Shown here piece after piece: positions 8,203-14,038 of a stretch of 25,740 nt of DNA. Source of the DNA: an uncultured Anaerotruncus sp. (lineage in GTDB: Bacteria > Bacillota > Clostridia > Oscillospirales > CAG-272); assembly GCA_905210995.1 (NCBI GenBank), contig CAJLZE010000033.1, positions 1 through 25,740 on the forward strand, written 5' to 3'. The notes under the pieces were generated by a model. It worked only from the letters and a program-made list of their open reading frames with translations. It made no database searches and had not been told where the DNA came from. Numbering within the stretch: the stretch's first letter is position 1; each line of letters begins with the position of its first letter. A program made the translations under genes and the position numbers.

Positions 8203-8231
8203 ATTATACAGTAAACCCACGGTGGAGTCAA
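8203..8231 (-). promoter_or_regulatory. Sigma-A promoter of the Xre regulator pair
   Basis: Read on the minus strand, TTGACT (8231-8226), a 17-bp spacer and TATAAT (8208-8203) lie about 45 bases before the ATG at 8157. The -35 box occupies the loop of the palindrome at 8213-8243, and one palindrome arm fills much of the spacer. Confidence 0.75.
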
Positions 8232-8243
8232 CACCGTGGGTTT
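8213..8243. promoter_or_regulatory. Palindrome overlapping the Xre promoter, possible operator
   Basis: A perfect 12-bp inverted repeat (AAACCCACGGTG and CACCGTGGGTTT) is separated by 7 bases that contain the -35 box. It could be an autoregulatory operator, or a terminator hairpin retained from the metal-ATPase 3' end; on the plus strand it is followed by TTTTTATAT. A related but decayed copy lies at 9619-9647. Confidence 0.6.
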
Positions 8244-8299
8244 TTATATATTCTCCGAATCGGAGACTTGAAATATCGGAGTATAGTCGAGGTGGATTT

Positions 8300-8369
8300 T
8301 CAGCTTTTCTTTTTGCCGTAGCCGAGCGTTCTCATCGCGTTGAGGATGGCAATGACGAGCACGCCGACG
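8300..8369 (-). pseudogene. Truncated copy of the 3' end of the metal-ATPase gene
   Basis: The minus strand encodes the last 22 or so residues of the P1B ATPase (VGVLVIAILNAMRTLGYGKKKS) and its TGA stop, with a single synonymous change from the intact gene. There is no gene body upstream, because the similarity stops at 8369. It is a relic of duplication or recombination. Confidence 0.9.
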
Positions 8370-8371
8370 CG

Positions 8372-8574
8372 GAGGTGACGCCGGACGGGTGCTCGCTCTA
8401 TGCGCACCGTGATCGCGTTAGAACGCCGAGGGTGACATTCAAGGTCGTGAGCGCAGCGGAAAGCAACGGGCATATGACGGTCGTGCGACGCAAGGACAAA
8501 CGCTCCGAGGTAATCCCGATACATTTCCGGCGGTTGCGGAGTTTATCGAAAGCATCGCGGCAAAAAGAAAATAA
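8372..8574 (+). pseudogene. Possible frameshifted 3' fragment of an unknown gene
   Basis: One plus-strand frame reads FKVVSAAESNGHMTVVRRKD and then, after an apparent shift near 8510-8520, a second frame continues as PDTFPAVAEFIESIAAKRK to a TAA at 8572-8574. A strong terminator follows at once. The pieces read like the end of one real protein broken by a frameshift. I do not recognise the family, and its left end is the breakpoint of the direct repeat. It could also be chance coding-like sequence. Confidence 0.35.
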
Positions 8575-8614
8575 AACATGGCTGTCGCCAATTGGTGCGA
8601 CAGCCATGTTTTTT
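8573..8614. terminator. Strong bidirectional terminator hairpin
   Basis: A perfect 16-bp stem (8573-8588 with 8597-8612) has an 8-nt loop. An A run lies on one side and a TTTTTT run on the other. It directly follows the stop of the broken plus-strand fragment, and on the other strand it lies past the Xre-like remnant. Confidence 0.85.
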
Positions 8615-8618
8615 AATG

Positions 8619-8748
8619 CTTTTGTAAAGAACGGCGCGTTGCCGCCGGACACTGCCGTGAAGCCGTAGTCGCTGCAGATGCGGCGGCCGTAATCGGCTTT
8701 TATAAATTCCTTGACAGTAAAATGTCCGTATGAGCAATGCCGATCCAC
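8619..8748 (-). pseudogene. Remnant of a third Xre-type regulator (part of its C-terminal module)
   Basis: On the minus strand a short stretch reads SDYGFTAVSGGNAPFF, nearly the same as RNDYGFTAVSNGKAPFF in the intact regulator at 6435-7289. The DNA is also alike: 8628-8684 resembles 6849-6905. There is no helix-turn-helix before it, and it runs into a terminator after it. It is a decayed paralogue piece. Confidence 0.7.
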
Positions 8749-8841
8749 ATAAGCACCGGCGTGTAAATATCGTCTTATCCCGTCTGCTCTCCGTGAGAGA
8801 ATATCAGATCAAAACCGTTGTGTTGCTCACAGATCAACTTG

Positions 8842-9543
8842 TCAGATCTCCTCAAAGGATACTTCCTTCTTTTCGATCAGATCATCTTTGGCACGAATGA
8901 AAAATGCCTTGGCGGCAGAAGTGCTTCGGATGCAATACCGCCTTCCGTTATTGCACACAAAGGCTGTGTTGTTTTCCATTGCCAAGCCGGGCATATCCTT
9001 TTGCTTCAGCATTATATCAAAGGTATCCCGTCCTTTCTCATTGTAGTGGGGACAATACGCAATATGAAAAATGTCAAGCATATCATTTGCCCAACAATAT
9101 TTCCGGCTTTCTCCGTTTTGAAAAGCTCCGCTGTCGCTATGACCACAGTTGAACCAACAGATCGCTCCTGCGCTGATCCCGGTCAGGACAGCCGTATCCC
9201 GCTCATATATTCTTTTCAGTTTTTCATCCAAATGAAACTTTCTCCATGTCTGCATCATGAAGACGGTATCTCCGCCGCCGACATAAATGACGTCTGCCCA
9301 AGACAAAAGTCCATCTGTTTCATCATCGCTGCAGACGTCGGTCACCAGGCAAAGGTTTTTTATATTGCAGCCGAGAAAGGTATATTCTTCGGCAATTGAT
9401 TCGATATATCCCTTCGCATCGTGGCTGGCTGTCCCGACAAAAAGGACATTCGCATTTCTTTTATTACTTAGTCTTATCGCGTATGTATTTATTTGCCGGG
9501 TGGACACCAGATCTCCTCCGGCAATGGCTACGATCCTTCCCAT
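8842..9543 (-). CDS. Peptidase S51 (dipeptidase E)-like protein
   Basis: The protein has 233 aa. It has the S51/class I amidotransferase-like fold signatures: an N-terminal beta strand (MGRIVAIAGG), YVGGGDT (87-93), the nucleophile elbow GISAGA with Ser124, and CPHYNE with His166. Members cleave aspartyl dipeptides or related substrates, but the substrate here is not known. The ATG at 9543 is chosen because AGGAGG lies 5-6 bases before it; an in-frame ATG at 9594 has no such site. The gene is visibly poorer in GC than its neighbours and sits alone between two direct repeats, which suggests acquisition. Confidence 0.85.
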   Translation of the reverse strand: MGRIVAIAGGDLVSTRQINTYAIRLSNKRNANVLFVGTASHDAKGYIESIAEEYTFLGCNIKNLCLVTDVCSDDETDGLLSWADVIYVGGGDTVFMMQTWRKFHLDEKLKRIYERDTAVLTGISAGAICWFNCGHSDSGAFQNGESRKYCWANDMLDIFHIAYCPHYNEKGRDTFDIMLKQKDMPGLAMENNTAFVCNNGRRYCIRSTSAAKAFFIRAKDDLIEKKEVSFEEI

Positions 9544-9618
9544 AGTTCCTCCTGCATATCTTGGATGCCCGAAAACTTTAAGTTCTTTATCCAAGCGTTA
9601 TCTTCATTTCTTCAAAGT

Positions 9619-9647
9619 AAACCCACAGTTGACTCAACCGTAGGTTT
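9619..9647 (-). terminator. Hairpin after the metal-ATPase gene (decayed palindrome copy)
   Basis: Arms 9619-9630 and 9636-9647 pair with two mismatches as DNA, but both become G-U pairs in the minus-strand RNA, which is the sense of the ATPase operon. UUUACUUUG follows. It probably ends the operon weakly. It corresponds to the palindrome at 8213-8243, but the -10 box found there is missing here. Confidence 0.5.
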
Positions 9648-9773
9648 TTATATATTCTCCGAATCGGAGACTTGAAATATCGGAGTATAGTCGAGGTGGA
9701 TTTTCAGCTTTTCTTTTTGCCGTAGCCGAGCGTTCTCATCGCGTTGAGTATGGCAATGACGAGCACGCCGACG
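9619..9773. repeat. Direct repeat, right copy
   Basis: This is the second copy of the segment at 8213-8369. Here it is continuous with the intact ATPase gene, so it is the original or the regenerated end. The interval between the copies (8370-9618) holds the broken fragment, the Xre remnant and the S51 gene. Confidence 0.95.
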
Positions 9774-11578
9774 TCCGCAAATACCGCAAGCCACATTCCG
9801 GCGTGACCGGTCGCGCCGAGCACGAGGACGATGGCTTTTACCGCGAGAGCAAGGATGATGTTCTCCCAAACTATACGCATTGTCTTGCGCGATATCTCTA
9901 CCGCGCGGGCAAGATCCGTCAGCTTGTCGTCCATGAGGACGATATCGGCGGCTTCGATGGCTGCGTCGCTTCCCAGTGCGCCCATTGCAATGCCTATGTC
10001 GGCGCGTGAGAGCACGGGGGCATCGTTTATACCGTCGCCGCAGAAGGCAAGGGGAGAGGCGGAGGAGTCGGCAAGCAGCTCTTCAACGGCGCTGACCTTG
10101 TCGGCGGGCATGAGCTCGCTCTTTATCTCGTCAACGCCAAGCTCTTTTCCTATCGATTCCGCAACGGCGCGGCGGTCGCCCGTGAGCATTACCGTCTTCT
10201 TTACGCCGAGTTCCTTGAGCTTTGCAAGCGCGGACTTTGAATCCGCTTTCGGTTTGTCCGCGATGACGATGTAGCCGAGGTATTTGCCGTCGGCGGTAAC
10301 ATGGATCACCGTTCCGACCTCGGTCTGCGCTGCGGCTGTCATGCCGGCGGTCTTCATCAGCTTATCGTTGCCGACCCACACGTGTTTCCCGCAAACGGTG
10401 GCTTCAATGCCTTCGCCCGCACGTTCGTTCACGTCGTAGGCTGTCTCGGAGCCGTATTTTTCGGGACACGCGCGGCGCAACGCCTTTGCTATCGGGTGTG
10501 ATGAGAAGCCCTCGGCGACTGCCGCGATGCCGGAAAGCTCGTCGGCGTCAACTCCGTCTGCGGGATGTACGCCGGTGACGGTGAACGAGCCCTCGGTCAG
10601 AGTGCCGGTCTTGTCAAATACGGCGGTCGAAAGGCCCGCAAGCTGCTCGAGATAGTTCGCACCTTTGATGAGTATTCCTTCACGCGAGGCGCGTCCGATG
10701 CCGCCGAAGAATGAAAGCGGGACCGACACGACGAGTGCGCAGGGGCAGGAAACGACAAGGAACGTGAGCGCGCGCTGTATCCACGGCATCACCGATTCTC
10801 TGAGGATCAGCGGCGGCAGGAAAGCGAGCAGAACTGCGCCCGCAACGACTGCGGGAGTGTAAACGCGGGCAAAGCGCGTGACAAAGTTTTCGGTCTTTGC
10901 CTTTTTTGCAGAGGAATTTTCAACGAGGTCGAGTATTTTCGACACGGTGCTTTCACCGAATACCTGTTCGACGTTTATTTTTATCACGCCGGAGAGGTTG
11001 ACCGAGCCGCTTACGGCGCGGTCGCCCGGGCGGAGCTCGCCGGGGACGCTCTCGCCGGTGAGAGCGGAGAGATCGACGGTGCTGTCGCCCTCGGTCACAG
11101 TGCCGTCGAGCGGTATCTTTTCACCGGGATGCACGACTATCGTCTCGCCTATTGCAACTTCATCGGGGGACACCGTTACCTCGGCGCCGTCGCGTATCAC
11201 GCGTGCCGAATCGGGGCGGATGTCCATCAGTGCCGCTATGCTCTTGCGGCTCTTGCCGACGGCAATGCTTTGAAACAGCTCACCTACCTGATAGAAGAGC
11301 ATTACGGCGACTGCTTCCTTGTAATCGCCGGTCGCAAATGCGCCGACGGTGGCAAGTGTCATAAGGAATTTTTCGTCAAGGAGCTGACCGTGTACTATGT
11401 TCAGCACGGCGTCCTTTACCACATCGTAGCCTATCACGATGTAGGCGGGAAGGAAGATTAGGAATTTCCATATGCCGTCAAGCGGAATGAGCGATGCCGC
11501 TATAAGCAGCACAAGAGAGATGAGGAGCCTTATTACCGTGCGCTTCTGGCGGCGTGAAAGATCTTTTAAGAATTTCAT
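9704..11578 (-). CDS. P1B-type heavy-metal efflux ATPase (Zn/Cd/Pb class)
   Basis: The 624-aa membrane pump exports divalent metal. Membrane helices occupy about 14-60 and 66-105. TGES (174-177) lies in the actuator domain, SCPC (277-280) in the transport helix, the phosphorylation site DKTGT at Asp322, SSHP with His361, and GDGINDAP (514-521). The last helices carry Lys583 and Asp602, which match the Lys and Asp of ZntA/CadA-type pumps, so zinc, cadmium or lead is the likely cargo. There is no N-terminal HMA domain, which is found instead as the separate preceding gene. Its last 22 codons are duplicated at 8300-8369. Confidence 0.93.
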   Translation of the reverse strand: MKFLKDLSRRQKRTVIRLLISLVLLIAASLIPLDGIWKFLIFLPAYIVIGYDVVKDAVLNIVHGQLLDEKFLMTLATVGAFATGDYKEAVAVMLFYQVGELFQSIAVGKSRKSIAALMDIRPDSARVIRDGAEVTVSPDEVAIGETIVVHPGEKIPLDGTVTEGDSTVDLSALTGESVPGELRPGDRAVSGSVNLSGVIKINVEQVFGESTVSKILDLVENSSAKKAKTENFVTRFARVYTPAVVAGAVLLAFLPPLILRESVMPWIQRALTFLVVSCPCALVVSVPLSFFGGIGRASREGILIKGANYLEQLAGLSTAVFDKTGTLTEGSFTVTGVHPADGVDADELSGIAAVAEGFSSHPIAKALRRACPEKYGSETAYDVNERAGEGIEATVCGKHVWVGNDKLMKTAGMTAAAQTEVGTVIHVTADGKYLGYIVIADKPKADSKSALAKLKELGVKKTVMLTGDRRAVAESIGKELGVDEIKSELMPADKVSAVEELLADSSASPLAFCGDGINDAPVLSRADIGIAMGALGSDAAIEAADIVLMDDKLTDLARAVEISRKTMRIVWENIILALAVKAIVLVLGATGHAGMWLAVFADVGVLVIAILNAMRTLGYGKKKS

Positions 11579-11595
11579 GGCGAAGCGCCTCCGCG

Positions 11596-11814
11596 TCAGA
11601 GCTTTATGCTCATGTCGGGCTCGATGCGGCGGCAGAGCTTTACGACTTTTTTCATAACGGCGTCGAATTCGGCGTCGTCTGCCTCAACGGTCATCTTCTG
11701 CATGATGTAGTTCACGTTAGCGCTCTTTACGCCGTCAAGCTTTGAGATGGCGTCTTCGATCTTTGCGGCGCAGTTTGCGCAGTCGAGGTCTTCAAGCTCA
11801 TAAGTTTTTTTCAT
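11596..11814 (-). CDS. Stand-alone HMA-domain metal-binding protein
   Basis: The 72-aa protein is a single heavy-metal-associated domain with LDCANCAAKIEDAI (Cys12 and Cys15) near the start and a typical ferredoxin-like length. The start is set at 11814, where the domain begins; the upstream in-frame extension overlaps the arsR-type gene. The ribosome binding site is weak (AAGG about 14 bases away), so it may be coupled to the gene before it. It lies 17 bases before the ATPase, which lacks this domain. It probably delivers metal to the pump or acts in trans as its sensor domain. Confidence 0.9.
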   Translation of the reverse strand: MKKTYELEDLDCANCAAKIEDAISKLDGVKSANVNYIMQKMTVEADDAEFDAVMKKVVKLCRRIEPDMSIKL

Positions 11815-11851
11815 TGTGGGGTACCAAGCCTTTCTTTGTATGTTGAAATTT

Positions 11852-12208
11852 TTATTTGCTTTCTTCGGCGTGCTTCTCACGCAGGTGGTCGTAGCCCTGT
11901 GCCACGATCGTGTGAACATGATCGTCGGCAAGGTAATAAAACATTGTTTTTCCCTCGCGTCGGCAGGCAACGAGGTTGTTGTCCTTCAGCACCTTGAGCT
12001 GATGCGAAATTGCCGATGAGGTCATGCCGAGCCGCTCGGATATGTGCATTACGCACATCTCGTCGTCAAGCAGGGCAAAAAGGATGCGCAGGCGCGTCGT
12101 GTCGCCGAATATCTTGAAGAGGTCAGCAAGGTCGCAGAGCATTTCCTCCGAGACATTGTTTGCGGCGGCGTGCATGCAGTGATCGTGAGTGTGCTTTTTT
12201 TCTTCCAT
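11852..12208 (-). CDS. ArsR/SmtB-family metal-sensing repressor
   Basis: The 118-aa winged-helix repressor is the first gene of the metal operon. FGDTTRLRIL (34-43) and the recognition helix GMTSSAISHQLKVLK (61-75) are typical. A complete alpha-5 zinc site of the SmtB/CzrA form D-x-H-x10-H-x2-E is present: Asp95, His97, His108, Glu111. The N terminus is rich in metal ligands (HTHDHCMH, 6-13), and Cys25 and Cys52 may add a CadC-like site. The ATG at 12208 has GGAGAAAGG upstream. Upstream in-frame ATGs lie in the operator or at the expected transcript start, so they are less likely. Confidence 0.93.
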   Translation of the reverse strand: MEEKKHTHDHCMHAAANNVSEEMLCDLADLFKIFGDTTRLRILFALLDDEMCVMHISERLGMTSSAISHQLKVLKDNNLVACRREGKTMFYYLADDHVHTIVAQGYDHLREKHAEESK

Positions 12209-12242
12209 ATCGTTCGCCTTTCTCCGACTTTTGAACGGATGC

Positions 12243-12266
12243 TCAATTGAATATTCATTCATTTGA
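12243..12266. promoter_or_regulatory. Likely ArsR/SmtB operator (12-12 imperfect inverted repeat)
   Basis: On the minus strand TCAAATGAATGA and ATATTCAATTGA form an inverted repeat matching at 9 of 12 positions. It lies just after the expected transcript start of the metal operon. A second short inverted repeat (ACATT-CA-AATGT, 12287-12298) lies between the -35 and -10 boxes. Size and A/T-rich TGAA arms are like known SmtB/CzrA sites. Confidence 0.65.
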
Positions 12267-12278
12267 ACCACTGCTCAT

Positions 12279-12307
12279 ATGATAGCACATTCAAATGTTT
12301 TTGTCAA
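12279..12307 (-). promoter_or_regulatory. Sigma-A promoter of the metal-efflux operon
   Basis: On the minus strand TTGACA (12307-12302), a 17-bp spacer and TATCAT (12284-12279) place the transcript start near 12272, inside or next to the operator-like repeats. Confidence 0.85.
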
Positions 12308-12387
12308 TAGGTTTTGCGAAAAAAGAGCGGAAAAAGTTTTATTTTTTTATACGGTAAAAAGGAAAGGTCGAAAAAAGTAAAAACGGC

Positions 12388-12416
12388 TTGCAGAAGGGTA
12401 ACGGATGTGGTATAAT
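12388..12416 (+). promoter_or_regulatory. Promoter of the Mrr-like nuclease gene
   Basis: TTGCAG, 17 bases, then TATAAT (12411-12416) with TGG directly before it (extended -10). It is divergent from the metal operon. Confidence 0.8.
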
Positions 12417-12461
12417 TGATATAAATAATACATTTGTGAGGAACAAAGGAGGAACGCGACC

Positions 12462-13046
12462 GTGGCAAAAAAACGCAGAAACAGATCCCGTGACTATATT
12501 GAGGACGTGCCGATCGGCGCGCTGCTTATTCTTTTGTTTGCGGCATGGTCGTATATAAAAGAGTTCTGGTACATATTTCTGATAATTGCCGTGGCGGTCA
12601 TCGCCGTTGTTATCCTAATAAAAGTTAAGAAGAAAAAACGCAAGAAGGTGTTTGCGATCGATGAGATCGACGCTATGGACGGCATTGATTTTGAGGACTA
12701 TACCGCCGGTCTGCTGCGCCGCATGGGGTACAGAAATGTGCGCGTGACGCAGGCAAGTGGCGATTTCGGCGTCGATGTCACCGCAAAGCTGAACGACGAG
12801 TTGTGGGTGTTCCAGTGCAAGCGGTACACCGGCAATCTCGGTGTCAAGTCGGTTCAGGAGGTCTTTGCCGGAGCGGCAAAGTACCGCGCCGATAAAGCTG
12901 TCGTCATCACGAACTCATATTTTACCGAGGCTGCCAAGGAACTTGCCGATGATACGAATGTCATGCTTTGGGACAGAGACTATCTGTGCCGCACCATAAA
13001 GACGCTCAACAAGACCGTAAAGGCACAGAATATCCTTAAAAAATAA
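12462..13046 (+). CDS. Membrane-anchored Mrr-like restriction endonuclease domain protein
   Basis: The 194-aa protein starts at a GTG with AAAGGAGG 9 bases upstream. Two hydrophobic segments (about 18-31 and 36-55) are followed by a basic KVKKKKRKK stretch, so the nuclease domain should face the cytoplasm. Residues 66-182 match the Mrr-type PD-(D/E)xK fold: the FEDY helix with Glu78, GDFGVD with Asp105, and the QCK motif with Lys120, followed by VQEVFAGAAKY. It probably cleaves DNA, perhaps modified or foreign, but no methyltransferase or partner lies beside it. It has its own promoter and terminator. Confidence 0.88.
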   Translation: MAKKRRNRSRDYIEDVPIGALLILLFAAWSYIKEFWYIFLIIAVAVIAVVILIKVKKKKRKKVFAIDEIDAMDGIDFEDYTAGLLRRMGYRNVRVTQASGDFGVDVTAKLNDELWVFQCKRYTGNLGVKSVQEVFAGAAKYRADKAVVITNSYFTEAAKELADDTNVMLWDRDYLCRTIKTLNKTVKAQNILKK

Positions 13047-13054
13047 CGATAGAT

Positions 13055-13093
13055 AAAACCGCGCGGGGTTCATTGCAGTCATCGCGCGGTTTT
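13055..13093 (+). terminator. Terminator after the Mrr-like gene
   Basis: AAAACCGCGCG (13055-13065) pairs perfectly with CGCGCGGTTTT (13083-13093) around a 17-nt loop, 9 bases after the stop codon. Confidence 0.8.
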
Positions 13094-13097
13094 CCAC

Positions 13098-13126
13098 TTG
13101 AAAAAAACCGCGTGATGTGGTATAAT
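13098..13126 (+). promoter_or_regulatory. Promoter for the small membrane peptide and rsuA-tex genes
   Basis: TTGAAA, 17 bases, then TATAAT with TGG before it (extended -10). The 14-base stretch around the -10 box (GATGTGGTATAATT) also occurs at the promoter near 12411. Confidence 0.8.
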
Positions 13127-13147
13127 TTAATTGTAGCAAACGAAATA

Positions 13148-13175
13148 TCCGCGCATACTAACAAAAAAGCGCGGA
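13148..13175 (+). promoter_or_regulatory. Leader hairpin covering a ribosome binding site
   Basis: TCCGCGC (13148-13154) pairs perfectly with GCGCGGA (13169-13175). The right arm takes in the GGA of the GGAGGT ribosome binding site (13173-13178) of the 29-aa gene. It could limit translation of that gene until melted or bound. Confidence 0.5.
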
Positions 13176-13183
13176 GGTTTTTA

Positions 13184-13273
13184 ATGAGCACTGGAATGCG
13201 TGATTTTCTCATCGGGCTGGGGCTGGGGCTTTTGCTTTTCGGCTGCGTGGCGGTGATAATGCTGACGATGTGA
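13184..13273 (+). CDS. 29-aa single-span membrane peptide
   Basis: The ATG has GGAGGT 5 bases upstream and a promoter about 60 bases upstream. The peptide starts MSTGMRDF and then is one hydrophobic segment (about 9-28) rich in Gly and Leu, ending at a TGA 20 bases before rsuA. The family is not known to me. The good start signals, the dedicated promoter and the placement as first gene of a transcript argue that it is translated. It could instead be a leader peptide for rsuA. Confidence 0.6.
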   Translation: MSTGMRDFLIGLGLGLLLFGCVAVIMLTM

Positions 13274-13293
13274 CGATCCTTCGGGGGTACTGT

Positions 13294-14013
13294 ATGCGGC
13301 TTGACAAATATCTTTCGGCGTCGGGTGAATGCTCGCGCCGCGACTGCGCGCGCGACGTGCGCGCGGGGCTGATACTTATCGACGGCAAGCCCGCACGCGC
13401 GGCGGATGCCGAGGTCGTGCCGGGTGTCAGCCGCGTCGTGAGGCGCGGTGTGCCAGTCGTGTGGCGCGAGCATATATACATTATGCTCAACAAGCCCGAA
13501 GGGTATGTCAGCGCCACGGAGGACAAAAAGGACGGCTGCCCGGTCGTTACCGAGCTTTGCGCCGAGCGCGACCGTGCACGGGTATTTCCGTGCGGCAGGC
13601 TTGACAAATACACGGTGGGGCTTATGCTCCTTACCGACGACGGTGAGCTTGCGCACCGTCTGCTGGCGCCGTCGCGTCATGTTGACAAAACATATCGCTA
13701 TACGGCGGAGTCGGTGCTTTCCGCGGACGCGCGAGCACGGCTCGAGAGCGGCGTTTATATTGAGGGCGGCGTACTGACAGCGCCATGCCGCGTTGAGCCG
13801 GAGGACGGCACTCACGGGCTCATTACGATACACGAGGGAAAATACCATCAGATAAAGCAGATGTTCGGCGCCGTCGGAAACAAAATAACCGCGCTCGAAC
13901 GCGTGAGCTTCGGTCCGCTTATGCTCGATCCGTCGCTGCCGCGCGGAGGCGTGCGTTATCTTGACGATGCCGAGGTGGCATCACTTTATGCCGCGGCGGG
14001 GCTGCAAAGATGA
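13294..14013 (+). CDS. rsuA: Small-subunit rRNA pseudouridine synthase, RsuA family
   Basis: The 239-aa enzyme has an N-terminal S4 RNA-binding domain (MRLDKYLSASGECSR, to about 50), LNKPEGYVSA (65-74) and the catalytic GRLDKYTVGLMLLT motif with Asp104. HQIKQMFGAVGN lies near the C terminus. RsuA makes pseudouridine 516 in 16S rRNA. Paralogues (RluB/RluE/RluF) have the same motifs, so the site is inferred from the short RsuA-like form. The ATG at 13294 is chosen because GGGGGT lies 5 bases upstream and the S4 domain begins there. It lies 25 bases before tex. Confidence 0.9.
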   Translation: MRLDKYLSASGECSRRDCARDVRAGLILIDGKPARAADAEVVPGVSRVVRRGVPVVWREHIYIMLNKPEGYVSATEDKKDGCPVVTELCAERDRARVFPCGRLDKYTVGLMLLTDDGELAHRLLAPSRHVDKTYRYTAESVLSADARARLESGVYIEGGVLTAPCRVEPEDGTHGLITIHEGKYHQIKQMFGAVGNKITALERVSFGPLMLDPSLPRGGVRYLDDAEVASLYAAAGLQR

Positions 14014-14038
14014 ATACAATAAAAAGGAAGACACAAAA

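Larger units (their letters stand above)
8213..8369. repeat. Direct repeat, left copy (palindrome plus 3' end of metal ATPase gene)
   Basis: Bases 8239-8369 match 9643-9773 at 130 of 131 positions; the one difference is 8345 G against 9749 T. The palindrome to the left is also shared but diverged. The copy contains a 15-nt palindrome (TCTCCGA-A-TCGGAGA, 8252-8266). Homology ends abruptly at 8369/8370, inside what is coding sequence in the right copy. Confidence 0.95.

Noticed and set aside
8213..9773. Insertion sequence or transposon bounded by the direct repeats
   Set aside because: No transposase, integrase or terminal inverted repeats were found, and the repeats carry a piece of the neighbouring gene. 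Duplication or site-specific integration by a lost enzyme fits better.
12209..12271. Longer start for the ArsR-type repressor
   Set aside because: The extra codons lie over the operator and the expected transcript start, whereas the ATG at 12208 has a good ribosome binding site.
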